The position numbers and the translations under genes were made by a program. Below the pieces are notes generated by a model. It made no database searches. It was not told where the DNA came from and was given only the letters and a program-made list of their open reading frames with translations. This document shows, in pieces, positions 1 through 12,700 of a DNA stretch of 64,000 nucleotides. The stretch comes from Calendula officinalis (taxonomy: Eukaryota; Streptophyta; Magnoliopsida; Asterales; Asteraceae), in contig OY970830.1 in assembly GCA_963853835.1 (NCBI GenBank), positions 49,986,401-50,050,400 on the forward strand, written 5' to 3'. Position 1 is the first letter of the stretch. Every line of letters begins with the position of its first letter.

Positions 1-3000
1 CAGCTTTTCTGCCTAGAGCCTTGAGCATGGAGCCTTGAGCCTCGAGCTTGGAGACTTTAGCCTGGAGCCTTGATCCTTGAGCCATGAGCCTTGAGCCTTA
101 AGCCTTGAGCCTTGAGCCTTGAGCCTTGAGCCTTGAGCCTTGAGCCTTGAGCCTTGATCCTCTAGCCTCGAGCCTTGCGCCTCGAGCCTTGAGCCTTAAT
201 CCTCTAGCCTTGTGCCTTGAGCCTTGAGTCTTAAAACATGAGACTTGAGCCTTGACTCTTGACCCTTGTGCCTTGACCCTTGCGTCTTGACCTTAAGCCT
301 TGAGCCTTGAGCCTTGAGCCTTGAGCCTTGAGCCTTGAGCCTTGAGCCTTGAGCCTTGAGCCTTGAGCCTTGAGCCTAGAGCCTGGAGCCTGGAGCCTGG
401 AGCCTCGAGGCTCGAGCGTTGAGCCTTGAGCCTTGAGTCTTGAGCCTTGAGCCTTGAGCCTTGAGCCTTGAGCCTTGAGCCTTGAGCCTTGAGCCTTGAG
501 CCTTGAGCCTTGAGCCTTGAGCCTTGAGCCTTTAAGCCTGGAGCCTCGAGACTTGCACCTTGCGTCTTGCGCCTTGACATTGAGCCTTGAGCCTTGATCC
601 TCTAACCTTGAGCCTTGAGCCTTGAGCCTTGAGCCATGAGCCTTGAAACTTGAGACTTTAGCCTTGACTCTTGACCCTTGCCCCTTGGTCCTTGCGTCTT
701 GAGCCTTGAGACGAGAGCCTTGAGCCTTGAGCCTATGAGTCTGGAGCCTGCAGTCTGGAGGCTCGGGCCTCGAGCCTCGAGCCTTGAGCCATGAGCCTTG
801 AGCCATGTGCCTTGAGCGTTGAGCCTTGAGCTTTGATCTCTCGGCCTTGAGCCTTGAACCTAGAGGCTTGAGCCTGGAGCCTGGAGCCTTGAGCCTGGAG
901 CCTTGAGCCTTGAGCCTTGAGCCTTGATCCTTGAACCTTGAGCCTTGAGCCTTGAGCCTTGAGCCTTGAGCCTTGATCTCTGGGCCTTGAGCCTTGAGCC
1001 ATGAGCCTTGAGCCTTGTTCCTTGAACCTTGAGCCTTGAGCCTTGAGCCTTGAGCCTTGAGCCTAGAGCCTTGAGCCTTGAGCCTAGAGCATATGAGCCT
1101 GGAGCCTCGAGCCTCGGGCCTCGGGCCTCGAGCCTAGAGCCATGAGCCTTGATCCTTGGGCCTTGAGCGTTGAGCCTTGAGCCTTGAGCCTTGCGCCTTG
1201 AGCATTGAGGATTGAGCCTTGCGCCTTGAGCCTCGAGCCTTAAGCCTTGAGCCTTGACCCTTGACCCTTGACCCTTGAGCCTTGACCCTAGATTCTTGCC
1301 CTTGCGCCTTGCGCCTTGACATTTAGCCTTGCGCCTTGAGCCTTGGGCCTTGATCCTCTCGGCTTGAGCCTTGAGCCTTGACCCATGAGTCTTGAAACTT
1401 GACACTTGAGCCTTGACTCTCGACCCTTAGCCCTTGAGCCTTGCGCCTTGAGCCTTGATCCTTGAGCCTTGAGCCTTGAGCCTTGAGCCTTGAGCCTTGA
1501 GCCTTGAGCCTAGATCCTTGAGCCACGAGCCTGGAGCCATGAGCCTTGAGCCTCGAGCCTTGAGCCTTGAGCCTTGAGCCTTGTTCCTTGAGCCTTGAGC
1601 CTTGAGCCTTGAGCCTTGAGCCTTGAGCCTTGAGCCTTGAGCATTGAGCCTTGAGCCTTGAGCATTTAGACTTGAGCCTTGAGCTTTGATCTCTGGGCCT
1701 TGAGCCTTGAACCTTGAACCTTGGGCCTTGACCCTTGAGCCTTGTTCCTTGAACCTTGAGCCTTGAGCCTTGTTCCGTGAACCTTGAGCCTTGAGCCTTG
1801 AGCCTAGAGCCTAGAGCCTTGAGCCTTGAGCCTTGAGCCTTGAGCCTTGAGCCTTGAGCCTTGAGTCTTGAGCCTGGATCCGGGAGCCTCGGGCCTCGGG
1901 CCTCGAGCCTTGAGCCTTGAGCCTTGTGCCTTGAGCGTTGAGCCTTGACCCTTACGCCTTGAGCGTTGAGCCACGAGCCTTGCCCCTTGAGCCTCGAGCC
2001 TTGACCCTTGAGCCTTGAGCCTTGACCCTTGAGCCTTGACCCTTGACTCGTCCCCTTGCGCCTTCGTCTTGACATTTAGCCTTGCGCCTTGAGCCTTGGG
2101 CCTTGATCCTCTAGGCTTAAACCTTGAGCCTTGACCCATGTGCCTTGAAACTTGAGACTTGAGCCTTGACACTCGACCCTTGCCCCTTGAGCCTTGCGTC
2201 TTGAGCCTTGAGCCTTGAGCTTTGATCCTTGAGCCTTAAGTCTTAAAAAATGAGACTTAAGCCTTGACTCTTTACCCTTGCGCCTTGAGCCTTGAGCCTT
2301 GAGCCTTGAGCCTTGAGCCTTGAGCCCCGAGCCCTAAGCCCTGAGCCCTGAGCCTTGAGCCTTGAGCCTTCAGCTTTTCTGCCTAGAGCCTTGAGCATGG
2401 AGCCTTGAGCCTCGAGCTTGGAGACTTTAGCCTGGAGCCTTGATCCTTGAGCCTTGAGCCTTGAGCCTTAAGCCTTGAGCCTTGAGCCTTGAGCCTTGAG
2501 CCTTGATCCTCTAGCCTTGAGCCTTGCGCCTCGAGCCTTGAGCCTTAATCCTCTAGCCTTGTGCCTTGAGACTTGAGTCTTAAAACATGAGACTTGAGCC
2601 TTGACTCTTGACCCTTGTGCCTTGACCCTTGCGTCTTGCCCTTGAGCCTTGAGCCTTGAGCCTTGAGCCTTGAGCCTTGAGCCTTGAGCCTTGAGCCTGG
2701 AGCCTCGAGCCTCGAGCCTCGAGCCTCGAGCCTCGAGCCTTGAGCCTTGAGTCTTGAGCCTTGAGCCTTGAGCCTTGAGCCTTGAGCCTTGAGCCTTGAG
2801 CCTTAAGCCTTGAGCCTTTAAGCCTGGAGCCTCGAGACTTGCGCCTTGCGTCTTGCGCCTTGACATTGAGCCTTGAGCCTTGAGCCTTGATCCTCTAACC
2901 TTGAGCCTTGAGCCTTGAGCCTTGAGCCTTGAGCCATGAGCGTTGAAACTTGAGACTTGAGCCTTGACTCTTGACCCTTGCCCCTTGGGCCTTGAGCCTC

Positions 3001-3640
3001 GAGCCTTGAGCCTTGAGCCTATGCGTCTTGAGCCTCGAGCCTTGAGCCTTGAGCCATGTGCCTTGAGCGTTGAGCCTTGAGCTTTGATCTCTCGGCCTTG
3101 AGCCTTGAACCTAGAGGCTTGAGCCTGGAGCCTGGAGCCTTGAGCCTTGAGCCTGGAGCCTTGAGCCTTGACCCTTGAGCCTTGAGCCTTGAGCCTTGAG
3201 CCTTGAGCCTTGAGCCTTGATCTCTGGGCCTTGAGCCTTGAGCCTTGAGCCTTGAGCCTTGAGCCTAGAGCCTTGAGCCTTGAGCCTAGAGCCTATGAGC
3301 CTGGAGCCTCGAGCCTCGGGCCTCGGGCCTCGAGCCTAGAGCCATGAGCCTTGATCCTTCGGCCTTGAGCGTTGAGCCTTGAGCCTTGCGCCTTGAGCGT
3401 TGAGGATTGAGCCTTGCGCCTTGAGCCTCGAGCCTTAAGCCTTGAGCCTTGAGCCTTGAGCCTTGAGCCTTGAGCCTTGACCCTTGATTCTTGCCCTTGC
3501 GCCTTGCGCCTTGACATTTAGCCTTGCGCCTTGAGCCTTGGGCCTTGATCCACTCGGCTTGAGCCTTGAGCCTTGACCCATGAGTCTTGAAACTTGACAC
3601 TTGAGCCTTGACTCTCAACCCTTAGCCCTTGAGCCTTGCG
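1..3640 (+). repeat. Higher-order duplication, period about 2.2-2.4 kb
   Basis: The unusual string beginning CAGCTTTTCTGCCTAGAG occurs at 1 and again at 2371, and the following variant order is shared: the CCTTAAA phrase near 236 and 2580, the TTGATCTCTCGG phrase near 836 and 3084, and the ACATTTAG phrase at 1319 and 3514. Copy 1 is about 1-1440 and copy 2 about 2371-3640. The offset falls from 2370 to about 2195 across the pair, so whole heptamers have been gained or lost since duplication. The 1440-2370 segment lies between the copies and has its own ACATTTAG phrase at 2072. Confidence 0.75.
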
Positions 3641-6600
3641 CCTTGCGCCTTGCGCCTTGCGCCTTGAGCCTTGAGCCTTGAGCCTTGAGCCTTGAGCCTT
3701 GAGCCTTGAGCCTTGAGCCTTGAGCCTTGAGCCTTGAGCCTTGAGCCTTGAGCCTTGAGCCTTGAGCCTTGAGCCTTGTTCCTTGAAACTTGAGACTTGA
3801 GCATTGACTCTTGAGCCTTGAGCCTTGAGCCTTGAGCCTTGAGCCTTGAGCCTTGAGCCTTGAGCCTTGAGCCTAGAGCCTTGAGCCTAGAGCCTAGAGC
3901 CTGGAGCCTGGAGCCTCGGGCCTCGGGCCTCGAGCCTAGAGCCATGAGCCTTGATCCTTGGGCCTTGAGCGTTGAACCTTGAGCCTTGAGCCTTGCGCCT
4001 TGAGCGTTGAGGATTGAGCCTTGCGCCTTGAGCCTTGAGCCTTGACCCTTGAGCCTTGAGCCTTGAGCCTTGACCCTTGATTCTTGCCCTTGCGCCTTGC
4101 GCCTTGACATTTAGCCTTGCGCCTTGAGCCTTGGGCCTTGATCCTCTCGGCTTGAGCCTTGAGCCTTGACCCATGAGTCTTGAAACTTGACACTTGAGCC
4201 TTGACTCTCGACCCTTAGCCCTTGAGCCTTGCGCCTTGAGCCTTGAGCCTTGAGCCTTGAGCCTTGAGCCTTGAGCCTTGAGCCTTGAGCCTTGAGCCTT
4301 GAGCCCTGAGCGTTGATGCTTAAGCCTTGAACCTTTACCTTTGAGCCTTGAGCCTTGAGCCTTGAGCCTTGAGCCTTGAGCCTTGAGCCATGAGCCTTGA
4401 GCCTTGAGCCTTGAGCCTTGAGCCTTGAGCCATGAGCCTTGAGCCTTGAGCCTTGAGCCTTGAGCCTTGAGCCTTGAGCCACGATCCTGGAGCCTTGAGC
4501 CTTGAGCCTACGAGCCTCAGGCCTCGGGCCTCGAGCCTCGAGCCTCGAGCCTTGAGCCTTGTGCCTTGAGCCTTGTGCCTTGAGCCTTGAGCCTTGAGCC
4601 CTACGCCTTGTGCCTCGAGCCTCGAGCCTTGAGCTTTGAGCCTTGAGCCTTGACCCTTGATTCTTGCCCTTGCGCCTTGCACCTTGACATTGAGCCTTGC
4701 GCCTTGAGCCTTGGGCCTTGATCCTCTAGGCTTGAGCCTTGAGCCTTGACCCATGAGCCCTGAAACTTGAGACTTGAGCCTTGACTCTCGACCCTTGCCC
4801 CTTGAGCCTTGCGTCTTGAGCCTCGATCCTTGATCCTTCAGCCTTGAGCTTTGATCCTTGAGCCTTGAGTCTTAAAACATGAGACTTGAGCCTTGACTCT
4901 TTACCCTTGTGCCTTGAGCCATGAGCCTTGAGCCATGAGCCTTGAGCCTTGAGCCTTGAGCCTAGAGCCTTGAGCCTTGAGCCTAGAGCCTATGATCCTG
5001 GAGCCTCGAGCCTCGGGCCTCGAGCCTAGAGCCTTGAGCCTTGATCCTTGGGCCTTGAGCGTTGAGCCTTGAGCCTTGCGCCTTGAGCGTTGAGGATTGA
5101 GCCTTGCGCCTTGAGCCTAGAGCCTTAAGCCTTGAGCCTTGAGGCTTGAGCCTTGAGCCTTGACCCTTGACCCTTGATTCTTGCCCTTGCGCCTTGACAT
5201 TTAGCCTTGCGCCTTGAGCCTTGGGCCTTGATCCTCTCGGCTTGAGCCTTGAGCCTTGACCCATGAGTCTTGAAACTTGACACTTGAGCCTTGACTCTCG
5301 ACCCTAAGCCCTTGAGCCTTGCGCCTTGAGCCTTGAGCCTTGAGCCTTGAGCCTTGAGCCTTGAGCCTTGACCCTTGACCCTTGAGCCCTGAGCGTTGAT
5401 GCTTGAGCCTTGAACCTTGACCTTTGAGCCTTGAGCCTTGAGCCTTGAGCCTTGAGCCTTGAGCCTTGAGCCATGAGCCTTGAGCCTTGAGCCTTGAGCC
5501 TTGAGCCTTGAGCCTTGAGCCTTGAGCCTTGAGCCTTGAGCCTTGAGCCTTGAGCCTTGAGCCTTGAGCCTTGAGCCTTGAGCCTTGAGCCTTGAGCCTT
5601 GAGCCTTGAGCCTAGAGCCTTGAGCCTTGAGCCTAGAGCCTATGAGCCTGGAGCCTCGAGCCTCGGGCCTCAGGCCTCGAGCCTAGAGCCATGAGCCTTG
5701 ATCCTTGGGCCTTGAGCCTTGAGCCTTGAGCCTTGAGCCTTGAGCCTTGACCCTTGAGCCTTGAGCCTTGAGCCTTGAGCCTTGACCCTTGATTCTTGCC
5801 CTTGCGCCTTGCGCCTTGACATTTAGCCTTGCGCCTTGAGCCTTGGGCCTTGATCCTCTCGGCTTGAGCCTTGAGCCTTGACCCATGAGTCTTGAAACTT
5901 GACACTTGAGCCTTGACTCTCGACCCTTAGCCCTTGAGCCTTGAGCCTTGAGCCTTGAGCCTTGAGCCTTGAGCCTTGAGCCCTGAGCGTTGATGCTTGA
6001 GCCTTGAACCTTGACCTTTGAGCCTTGAGCCTTGAGCGTTGAGCCTTGAGCCTTGAGCCTTGAGCCTTGAGCCTTGAGCCTTGAGCCACGAGCCTTGAGC
6101 CTTGATCCTTGAGCCTTGAGACTTGAGCCTTGAGCCTTGAGCCTTGAGCCTTGCGCCTTGAGCCTTGAGCCTTGAGCCACGATCCTGGAGCCTTGAGCCT
6201 TGAGCCTACGAGCCTCGGGCCTCGGGCCTCGAGCCTCGAGCCTTGAGCCTTGTGCCTTGAGCCTTGTGCCTTGAGCCTTGAGCCTTGAGCCCTACACCTT
6301 GAGCCTCGAGCCTCGAGCCTTGAGCTTTTAGCCTTGACCCTTGATTCTTGCCCTTGCGCCTTGCACCTTGACATTGAGCCTTGTGCCTTGAGCCTTGGGC
6401 CTTGATCCTCTAGGCTTGAGCCTTGAGCCTTGACCCATGAGCCCTGAAACTTGAGACTTGAGCCTTGACTCTCGACCCTTGCCCCTTGAGCCTTGCGTCT
6501 TGAGCCTCGATCCTTGATCCTTCAGCCTTGAGCTTTGATCCTTGAGCCTTGAGCCTTAAAACATGAGACTTGAGCATTGACTCTTTACCCTTGTGGCTTG

Positions 6601-8135
6601 AGCCATGAGCCTTGAGCCATGAGCCTTGAGCCTTGAGCCTTGAGCCTTGAGCCTTGAGCCTTGAGCCTTGAGCCTTGAGCCTTGAGCCTAGAGCCTTGAG
6701 CCTAGAGCCTATGATCCTGGAGCCTCGAGCCTCGGGCCTCGGGCCTCGAGCCTAGAGCCTTGAGCCTTGATCCTTGGGCCTTGAGCGTTGAGCGTTGAGC
6801 CTTGAGCCTTGCGCCTTGAGCGTTGAGGATTGAGCCTTGCGCCTTGAGCCTCGAGCCTTAAGCCTTGAGCCTTGAGGCTTGAGCCTTGAGCCTTGAGCCT
6901 TGAGCCTTGTTCCTTGAGCATTGAGCCTTGAGCCTTGAGCCTTGAGCCTTGAGCCTTGAGCCTTGAGCCTTGAGCCTTGTTCCTTGAGCCTTGACTCTTG
7001 AGCCTTGAGCCTTGAGCCTTGAGCCTTGAGCCTTGAGCCTTGAGCCTTGAGCCTTGAGCCTAGAGCTTTGAGCCTTGAGCCTAGAGCCTATAAACCTGGA
7101 GCCTCGAGCCTCGGGCCACGAGCCTAGAGCCATGAGCCTTGATCCTTGGGCCTTGAGCGTTGAACCTTGAGCCTTGAGCCTTGCGCCTTGAGCGTTGAGG
7201 ATTGAGCCTTGCGCCATGAGCCTCGAGCCTTAAGCCTTGAGCCTTGACCCTTGAGCCTTGAGCCTTGAGCCTTGACCCTTGATTCTTGCCCTTGCGCCTT
7301 GCGCCTTGACATTTAGCCTTGCGCCTTGAGCCTTGGGCCTTGAGCCTCTCGGCTTGAGCCTTGAGCCTTGACCCATGAGTCTTGAAACTTGAGACTTGAG
7401 CCTTGACTCTCGACCCTTAGCCCTTGAGCCTTGCGCCTTGAGCTTTGAGCCTTGAGCCTTGAGCCTTGAGCCTTGAGCCCTGAGCGTTGATGCTTGAGCC
7501 ATGAACCTTTACCTTTGAGCCTTGAGCCTTGAGCCTTGAGCCTTGAGCCTGGAGCCTTGAGCCTTGAGCCATGAGCCTTGAGCCTTGAGCCTTGAGCCTT
7601 GAGCCTTGAGCCTTGAGCCACGATCCTGGAGCCTTGAGCCTTGAGCCTACGAGCCTCGGGCCTCGGGCCTCGAGCCTCGAGCCTCGAGCCTTGTGCCTTG
7701 AGCCTTGAGCCTTGAGCCCTACGCCTTGAGCCTCGAGCCTCGAGCCTTGAGCTTTGAGCCTTGAGCCTTGACCCTTGATTCTTGCCCTTGCGCCTTGCAC
7801 CTTGACATTGAGCCTTGCGCCTTGAGCCTTGGGCCTTGATCCTCTAGGCTTGAGCCTTGAGCCTTGAACCATGAGCCCTGAAACTTGAGACTTGAGCCTT
7901 GACTCTCGACCCTTGCCCCTTGAGCCTTGCGTCTTGAGCCTCGATCCTTGATCCTTCAGCCTTGAGCTTTGATCCTTGAGCCTTGAGCCTTAAAACATGA
8001 GAGTTGAGCCTTGACTCTTTACCCTTGTGCCTTGAGCCATGAGCCTTGAGCCATGAGCCTTGAGCCTTGAGCCTTGAGCCTTGAGCCTTGAGCCTTGAGC
8101 CTCGAGCCTTGAGCCTAGAGCCTTGAGCCTTGAGC

Positions 8136-9739
8136 CTAGAGCCTATGATCCTGGAGCCTCGAGCCTCGGGCCTCGAGCCTAGAGCCTTGAGCCTTGATCC
8201 TTGGGCCTTGGGCGTTGAGCCTTGAGCCTTGCGCCTTGAGTGTTGAGGATTGAGCCTTGCGCCTTGAGCCTCGAGCCTTAAGCCTTGAGCCTTGAGGCTT
8301 GAGCCTTGAGCCTTGACCCTTGACCCTTGATTCTTTCCCTTGCGCCTTGCGCCTTGACATTTAGCCTTGCGCCTTGAGCCTTGGGCCTTGATCCTCTCGG
8401 CTTGAGCCTTGAGCCTTGACCCATGAGTCTTGAAACTTGACACTTGAGCCTTGACTCTCGACCCTTAGCCCTTGAGCCTTGCGCCTTGCGCCTTGAGCCT
8501 TGAGCCTTGAGCCTTGAGCCTTTAGCCTTGAGCCTTGAGCCTTGAGCCTTGAGCCTTGAGCCTTGAGCCTTGAGCCTTGAGCCCAGAGCGTTGATGCTTG
8601 AGCCTTGAACCTTGACCTTTGAGCCTTGAGCCTTGAGCCTTGAGCCTTGAGCCTTGAGCCTTGAGCCATGAGCCTTGAGCCTTGAGCCTTGAGCCTTGAG
8701 CCTTGAGCCTTGAGCCTTGAGCCTTGAGCCTTGAGCCTTGAGCCTTGAGCCTTGAGCCTTGAGCCTTGAGCCTTGAGCCTTGAGCCTTGAGCCTTGAGCC
8801 TTGAGCCTTGAGCCTAGAGCCTTGAGCCTTGAGCCTTAAAACATGAGACTTGAGCCTTGACTCTTTACCCTTGTGCCTTGAGCCATGAGCCTTGAGCCAT
8901 GAGCCTTGAGCCTTGAGCCTTGAGCCTTGAGCCTTGAGCCTTGAGCCTTGAGCCTTGAGCCTTGAGCCTTGAGCCTAGAGCCTTGAGCCTTGAGCCTAGA
9001 GCCTATGATCCTGGAGCCTCGAGCCTCGGGCCTCGAGCCTAGAGCCTTGAGCCTTGATCCTTGGGCCTTGAGCGTTGAGCCTTGAGCCTTGCGCCTTGAG
9101 CTTTGAGGATTGAGCCTTGCGCCTTGAGCCTCGAGCCTTAAGCCTTGAGCCTTGAGGCTTGAGCCTTGAGCCTTGACCCTTGACCCTTGATTCTTTCCCT
9201 TGCGCCTTGCGCCTTGACATTTAGCCTTGCGCCTTGAGCCTTGGGCCTTGATCCTCTCGGCTTGAGCCTTGAGCCTTGACCCATGAGTCTTGAAACTTGA
9301 CACTTGAGCCTTGACTCTCGACCCTTAGCCCTTGAGCCTTGCGCCTTGCGCCTTGAGCCTTGAGCCTTGAGCCTTGAGCCTCGAGCCTTGAGCCTTGAGC
9401 CTTGAGCCTGGAGCCTTGAGCCCTGAGCGTTGATGCTTGAGCCTTGAACCTTGACCTTTGAGCCTTGAGCCTTGAGCCTTGAGCCTTGAGCCTTGAGCCA
9501 TGAGCCTTGAGCCTTGAGCCTTGAGCCTTGAGCCTTGAGCCTTGACCCTTGAGCCTTGAGCCTTGAGCCTTGAGCCTTGAGCCTTGAGCCTTGACCCTTG
9601 AGCCTTGAGCCTTGACCCTTGAGCCTAGAGCCTTGAGCCTTGAGCCTTGAGCCTTGAGCCTTGAGCCCTGAGCGTTGATGCTTGAGCCTTGAACCTTGAC
9701 CTTTGAGCCTTGAGCCTTGAGCCTTGCGCCTTGAGCCAT
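8136..9739 (+). repeat. Tandem duplication of about 0.86 kb
   Basis: The phrase GCCTATGATCCTGG occurs at 8141 and 9001, and the ACATTTAG phrase at 8357 and 9217, both exactly 860 bp apart. The intervening heptamer order is nearly identical, for example the unusual TTCTTTCCC at about 8331 and 9191, and GAGGCTTGAG before it. A third, more diverged copy of the ACATTTAG phrase follows at 10091. This is a recent block duplication inside the satellite. Confidence 0.75.
8673..8812 (+). repeat. Uninterrupted run of 20 perfect CCTTGAG units
   Basis: 140 bp without a single variant, flanked by CCATGAG on the left and CCTAGAG on the right. Runs of this purity suggest recent slippage-type expansion superimposed on the older block duplications. 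A similar run of about 19 units lies at 5474-5608. Confidence 0.85.
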
Positions 9740-12700
9740 GAGCCTTGAGCCTTGAGCCTTGAGCCTTGAGCCTTGAGCCTTGAGCCTTGAGCCTTGAGCC
9801 TTGAGCCTTGAGCCTTGAGCCTTGAGCCTAGAGCCTTGAGCCTTGAGCCTAGAGCCTATGAGCCTGTAGCCTCGAGCCTCGGGCCTCAGGCCTCGAGCCT
9901 AGAGCCATGAGCATTGATCCTTGGGCCTTGAGCGTTGAGCCTTGAGCCTTGAGCCTTGTGCCTTGAGCGTTGAGGATTGAGACTTGCGTCTTGAGCGTCG
10001 AGCCTTAAGCCTTGAGCCTTGACCCTTGAGCCTTGAGCCTTGAGCCTTGAGCCTTGACCCTTGATTCTTGCCCTTGCGCCTTGCGCCTTGACATTTAGCC
10101 TTGCGCCTTGAGCCTTGGGCCTTGATCCTCTCGGCTTGAGCCTTGAGCCTTGACCCATGAGTCTTGAAACTTGACACTTGAGCCTTGACTCTCGACCCTT
10201 AGCCCTTGAGCCTTGCGCCTTGAGCCTTGAGCCATGAGCCATGAGCCTTGAGCCTTGAGCCTTGAGCCTTGAGCCTTGAGCCTTGAGCCTTGAGCCTTGA
10301 GCCTTGAGCCTTGAGCCTTGAGCCTTGAGCCTTGAGCCTAGAGCCTTGAGCCTTGAGCCTAGAGCCTATGAGCCTGGAGCCTCGAGCCTCGGGCCTCGGG
10401 CCTCAAGCCTTGAGCCTTGATCCTTGGGCCTTGAGCGTTGAGCCTTGAGCCTTAAAACATGAGACTTGAACCTTGACTCTTGACCCTTGAGCCATGAGCC
10501 TTGAGCCTTGAGCCTTGAGCCTTGAGCCTTAAGCCTTGAGCCTTGAGCCTTGAGCCTTAAGCCTTGAGCCTTGACCCTTGAAACTTGAGCCTTGAGCCAC
10601 GAGCCTTGGGCCTTGAGACTTGAGCCTATGAGCCTCGGGCCTCGAGCCTCGGGCCTCGAGCCTTGGGCCTCGGGCCTCGGGCCTCGAGCCTCGAGCCTTG
10701 AGCCTTGAGCCTTGTGCCTTGAGCCTTGTGCCTGGAGCCTTGAGCCTTAAGCCTTGAGCCCTGCGCCTTGAGCCTTGAGCCTTGAGCCTTGAGCCTTGAG
10801 CCTTGACCCTTGATTCTTGCCCTTGCGCCTTGACATTGAGCCTTGCGCCTTGAGCCTTGCGCCTTGAGCCTTGGGCCTTGATCCTCTAGGTTTGAGCCTT
10901 GAGCCTTGACCCATGAGCCTTGAAACTTGAGACTTGAGCCTTGACTCTCGACCCTTGCCCCTTGAGCCTTGCGTCTTGAGCCTCGATCCTTGAGACTTCA
11001 GCCTTGAGCTTTGATCCTTGAGCCTTGAGCCTTGAGCCTTGACCCATGAGCCTTGAGCCATGAGCCTTGAGCCATGAGCCTTTAGCCTTGAGTCTTTACC
11101 CTTGAGCCTTGAGCCATGAGCCTTGAGCCTTGCGCCTTGACATTGAGCCTTGAGCCTTGAGCCTTGAGCCTTGATCCTCTAGGTTTGATCCTTGAGCCTT
11201 GACCCATGAGCCTTGAAACTTGAGACTTGAGCCTTGACTCTCAACCCTTGCCCCTTGAGCCTTGCGTCTTGAGCCTCGATCCTTGAGCCTTCAGCCTTGA
11301 GCTTTGATCCTTGAGCCTTGAGCCTTGAGCCTTGAGCCATGAGCCTTGAGCCATGAGCCTTTAGCCTTGAGTCTTTACCCTTGAGCCTTGAGCCTTGAGC
11401 CTTGAGCCTTGAGCCTTGAGCCTTGAGCCTTGAGCCTTGAGCCACGAGCCTTGAGCCTATGAGCCTCGGGCCTCGGGCCTCGAGCCGTGAGCCTTGAGCC
11501 TTGTGCCTTGAGCCTTGAGCCTTGTGCCCTGAGCCTTGAGCCTTGAGCCCTGCGTCTTGAGCCTCGAGCCTTGAGCCTTGAGCCTTGAGCCTTGGGCCTT
11601 GAGCCTTGACCCATGAGCCCTGATACTTGAGACTTGAGCCTTGACTCTCGACCCTTGCCCCTTGAGCCTTGCGTCTTGAGCCTCGATCCTTGAGCCTTCA
11701 GCCTTGAGCTTTGATCCTTGAGCCTTGAGCCTTAAAACATGAGACTTGAGCCTTGACTCTTTACCCTTGTGCCTTGAGCCATGAGCCATGAGCCATGAGC
11801 CATGAGCCTTGAGCCTTGTGCCTTGAGCCTTGAGCCTTGAGCCTTGAGCCTTGAGCCTTGAGCCTTGAGCCTTGAGCCTTGAGCCTTGAGCCTTGAGCCT
11901 GGAGCCTTGAGCCTTGAGCCTTGAGCCTTGAGCGTTGAGCCTTGACCATTGATCCTTATGCGTTGAGCCTTAAAACATGAGACTTCAGCCTTGACTCTTG
12001 ACCCTTGAGCCTTGTGCCTTGTGCCTTGAGCCTTGAGCCTTGAGCCTTGAGCCTTGAGCCTTGAGCCTTGAGCCTTGAGCCTTGAGCCTTGAGCCTTGAA
12101 ACTTGAGCCTTGAGCCTGGAGCCATGAGCCTTGGGCCTTGAGACTTGAGCCTATGAGCCTCGGGCCTCGAGCCTCGGGCCTCGGGCCTCGGGCCTCGAGC
12201 CTCGAGCCTCGAGCCTTGAGCCTTGTGCCTTGAGCCTTGTGCCTGGAGCCTTGAGCCTTGAGCCTTGAGTCTTGAGCCCTGAGCCTTGAGCCTCGAGCCT
12301 CGTGCCTTGAACCTTGAGCCTTGAGCCTTGAGCCTTGAGCCTTGTCCCTTGATTCTTGCCCTTGCGCCTTGCGCCTTGACATTGAGCCTTGCGCCTTGAG
12401 CCTTGTGCCTTGGGCCTTGATCCTCTAGGTTTGAGCCTTGAGCCTTGACCCATGAGCCTTGAAACTTGAGACTTGAGCCTTGACTCTCGACCCTTGCCCC
12501 TTGAGCCATGCGTCTTGAGCCTCGATCCTTGAGCCTTCAGCCTTGAGCTTTGATCCTTGAGCCTTAAAACATAAGACTTGAGCCTTGACTCTTTACCCTT
12601 GTGCCTTGAGCCATGAGCCTTGAGCCATGAGCCTTGAGCCTTGAGCCTTGTGCCTTGAGCCTTGAGCCTTGAGCCTTGAGCCTTGAGCCTTGAGCCTTGA

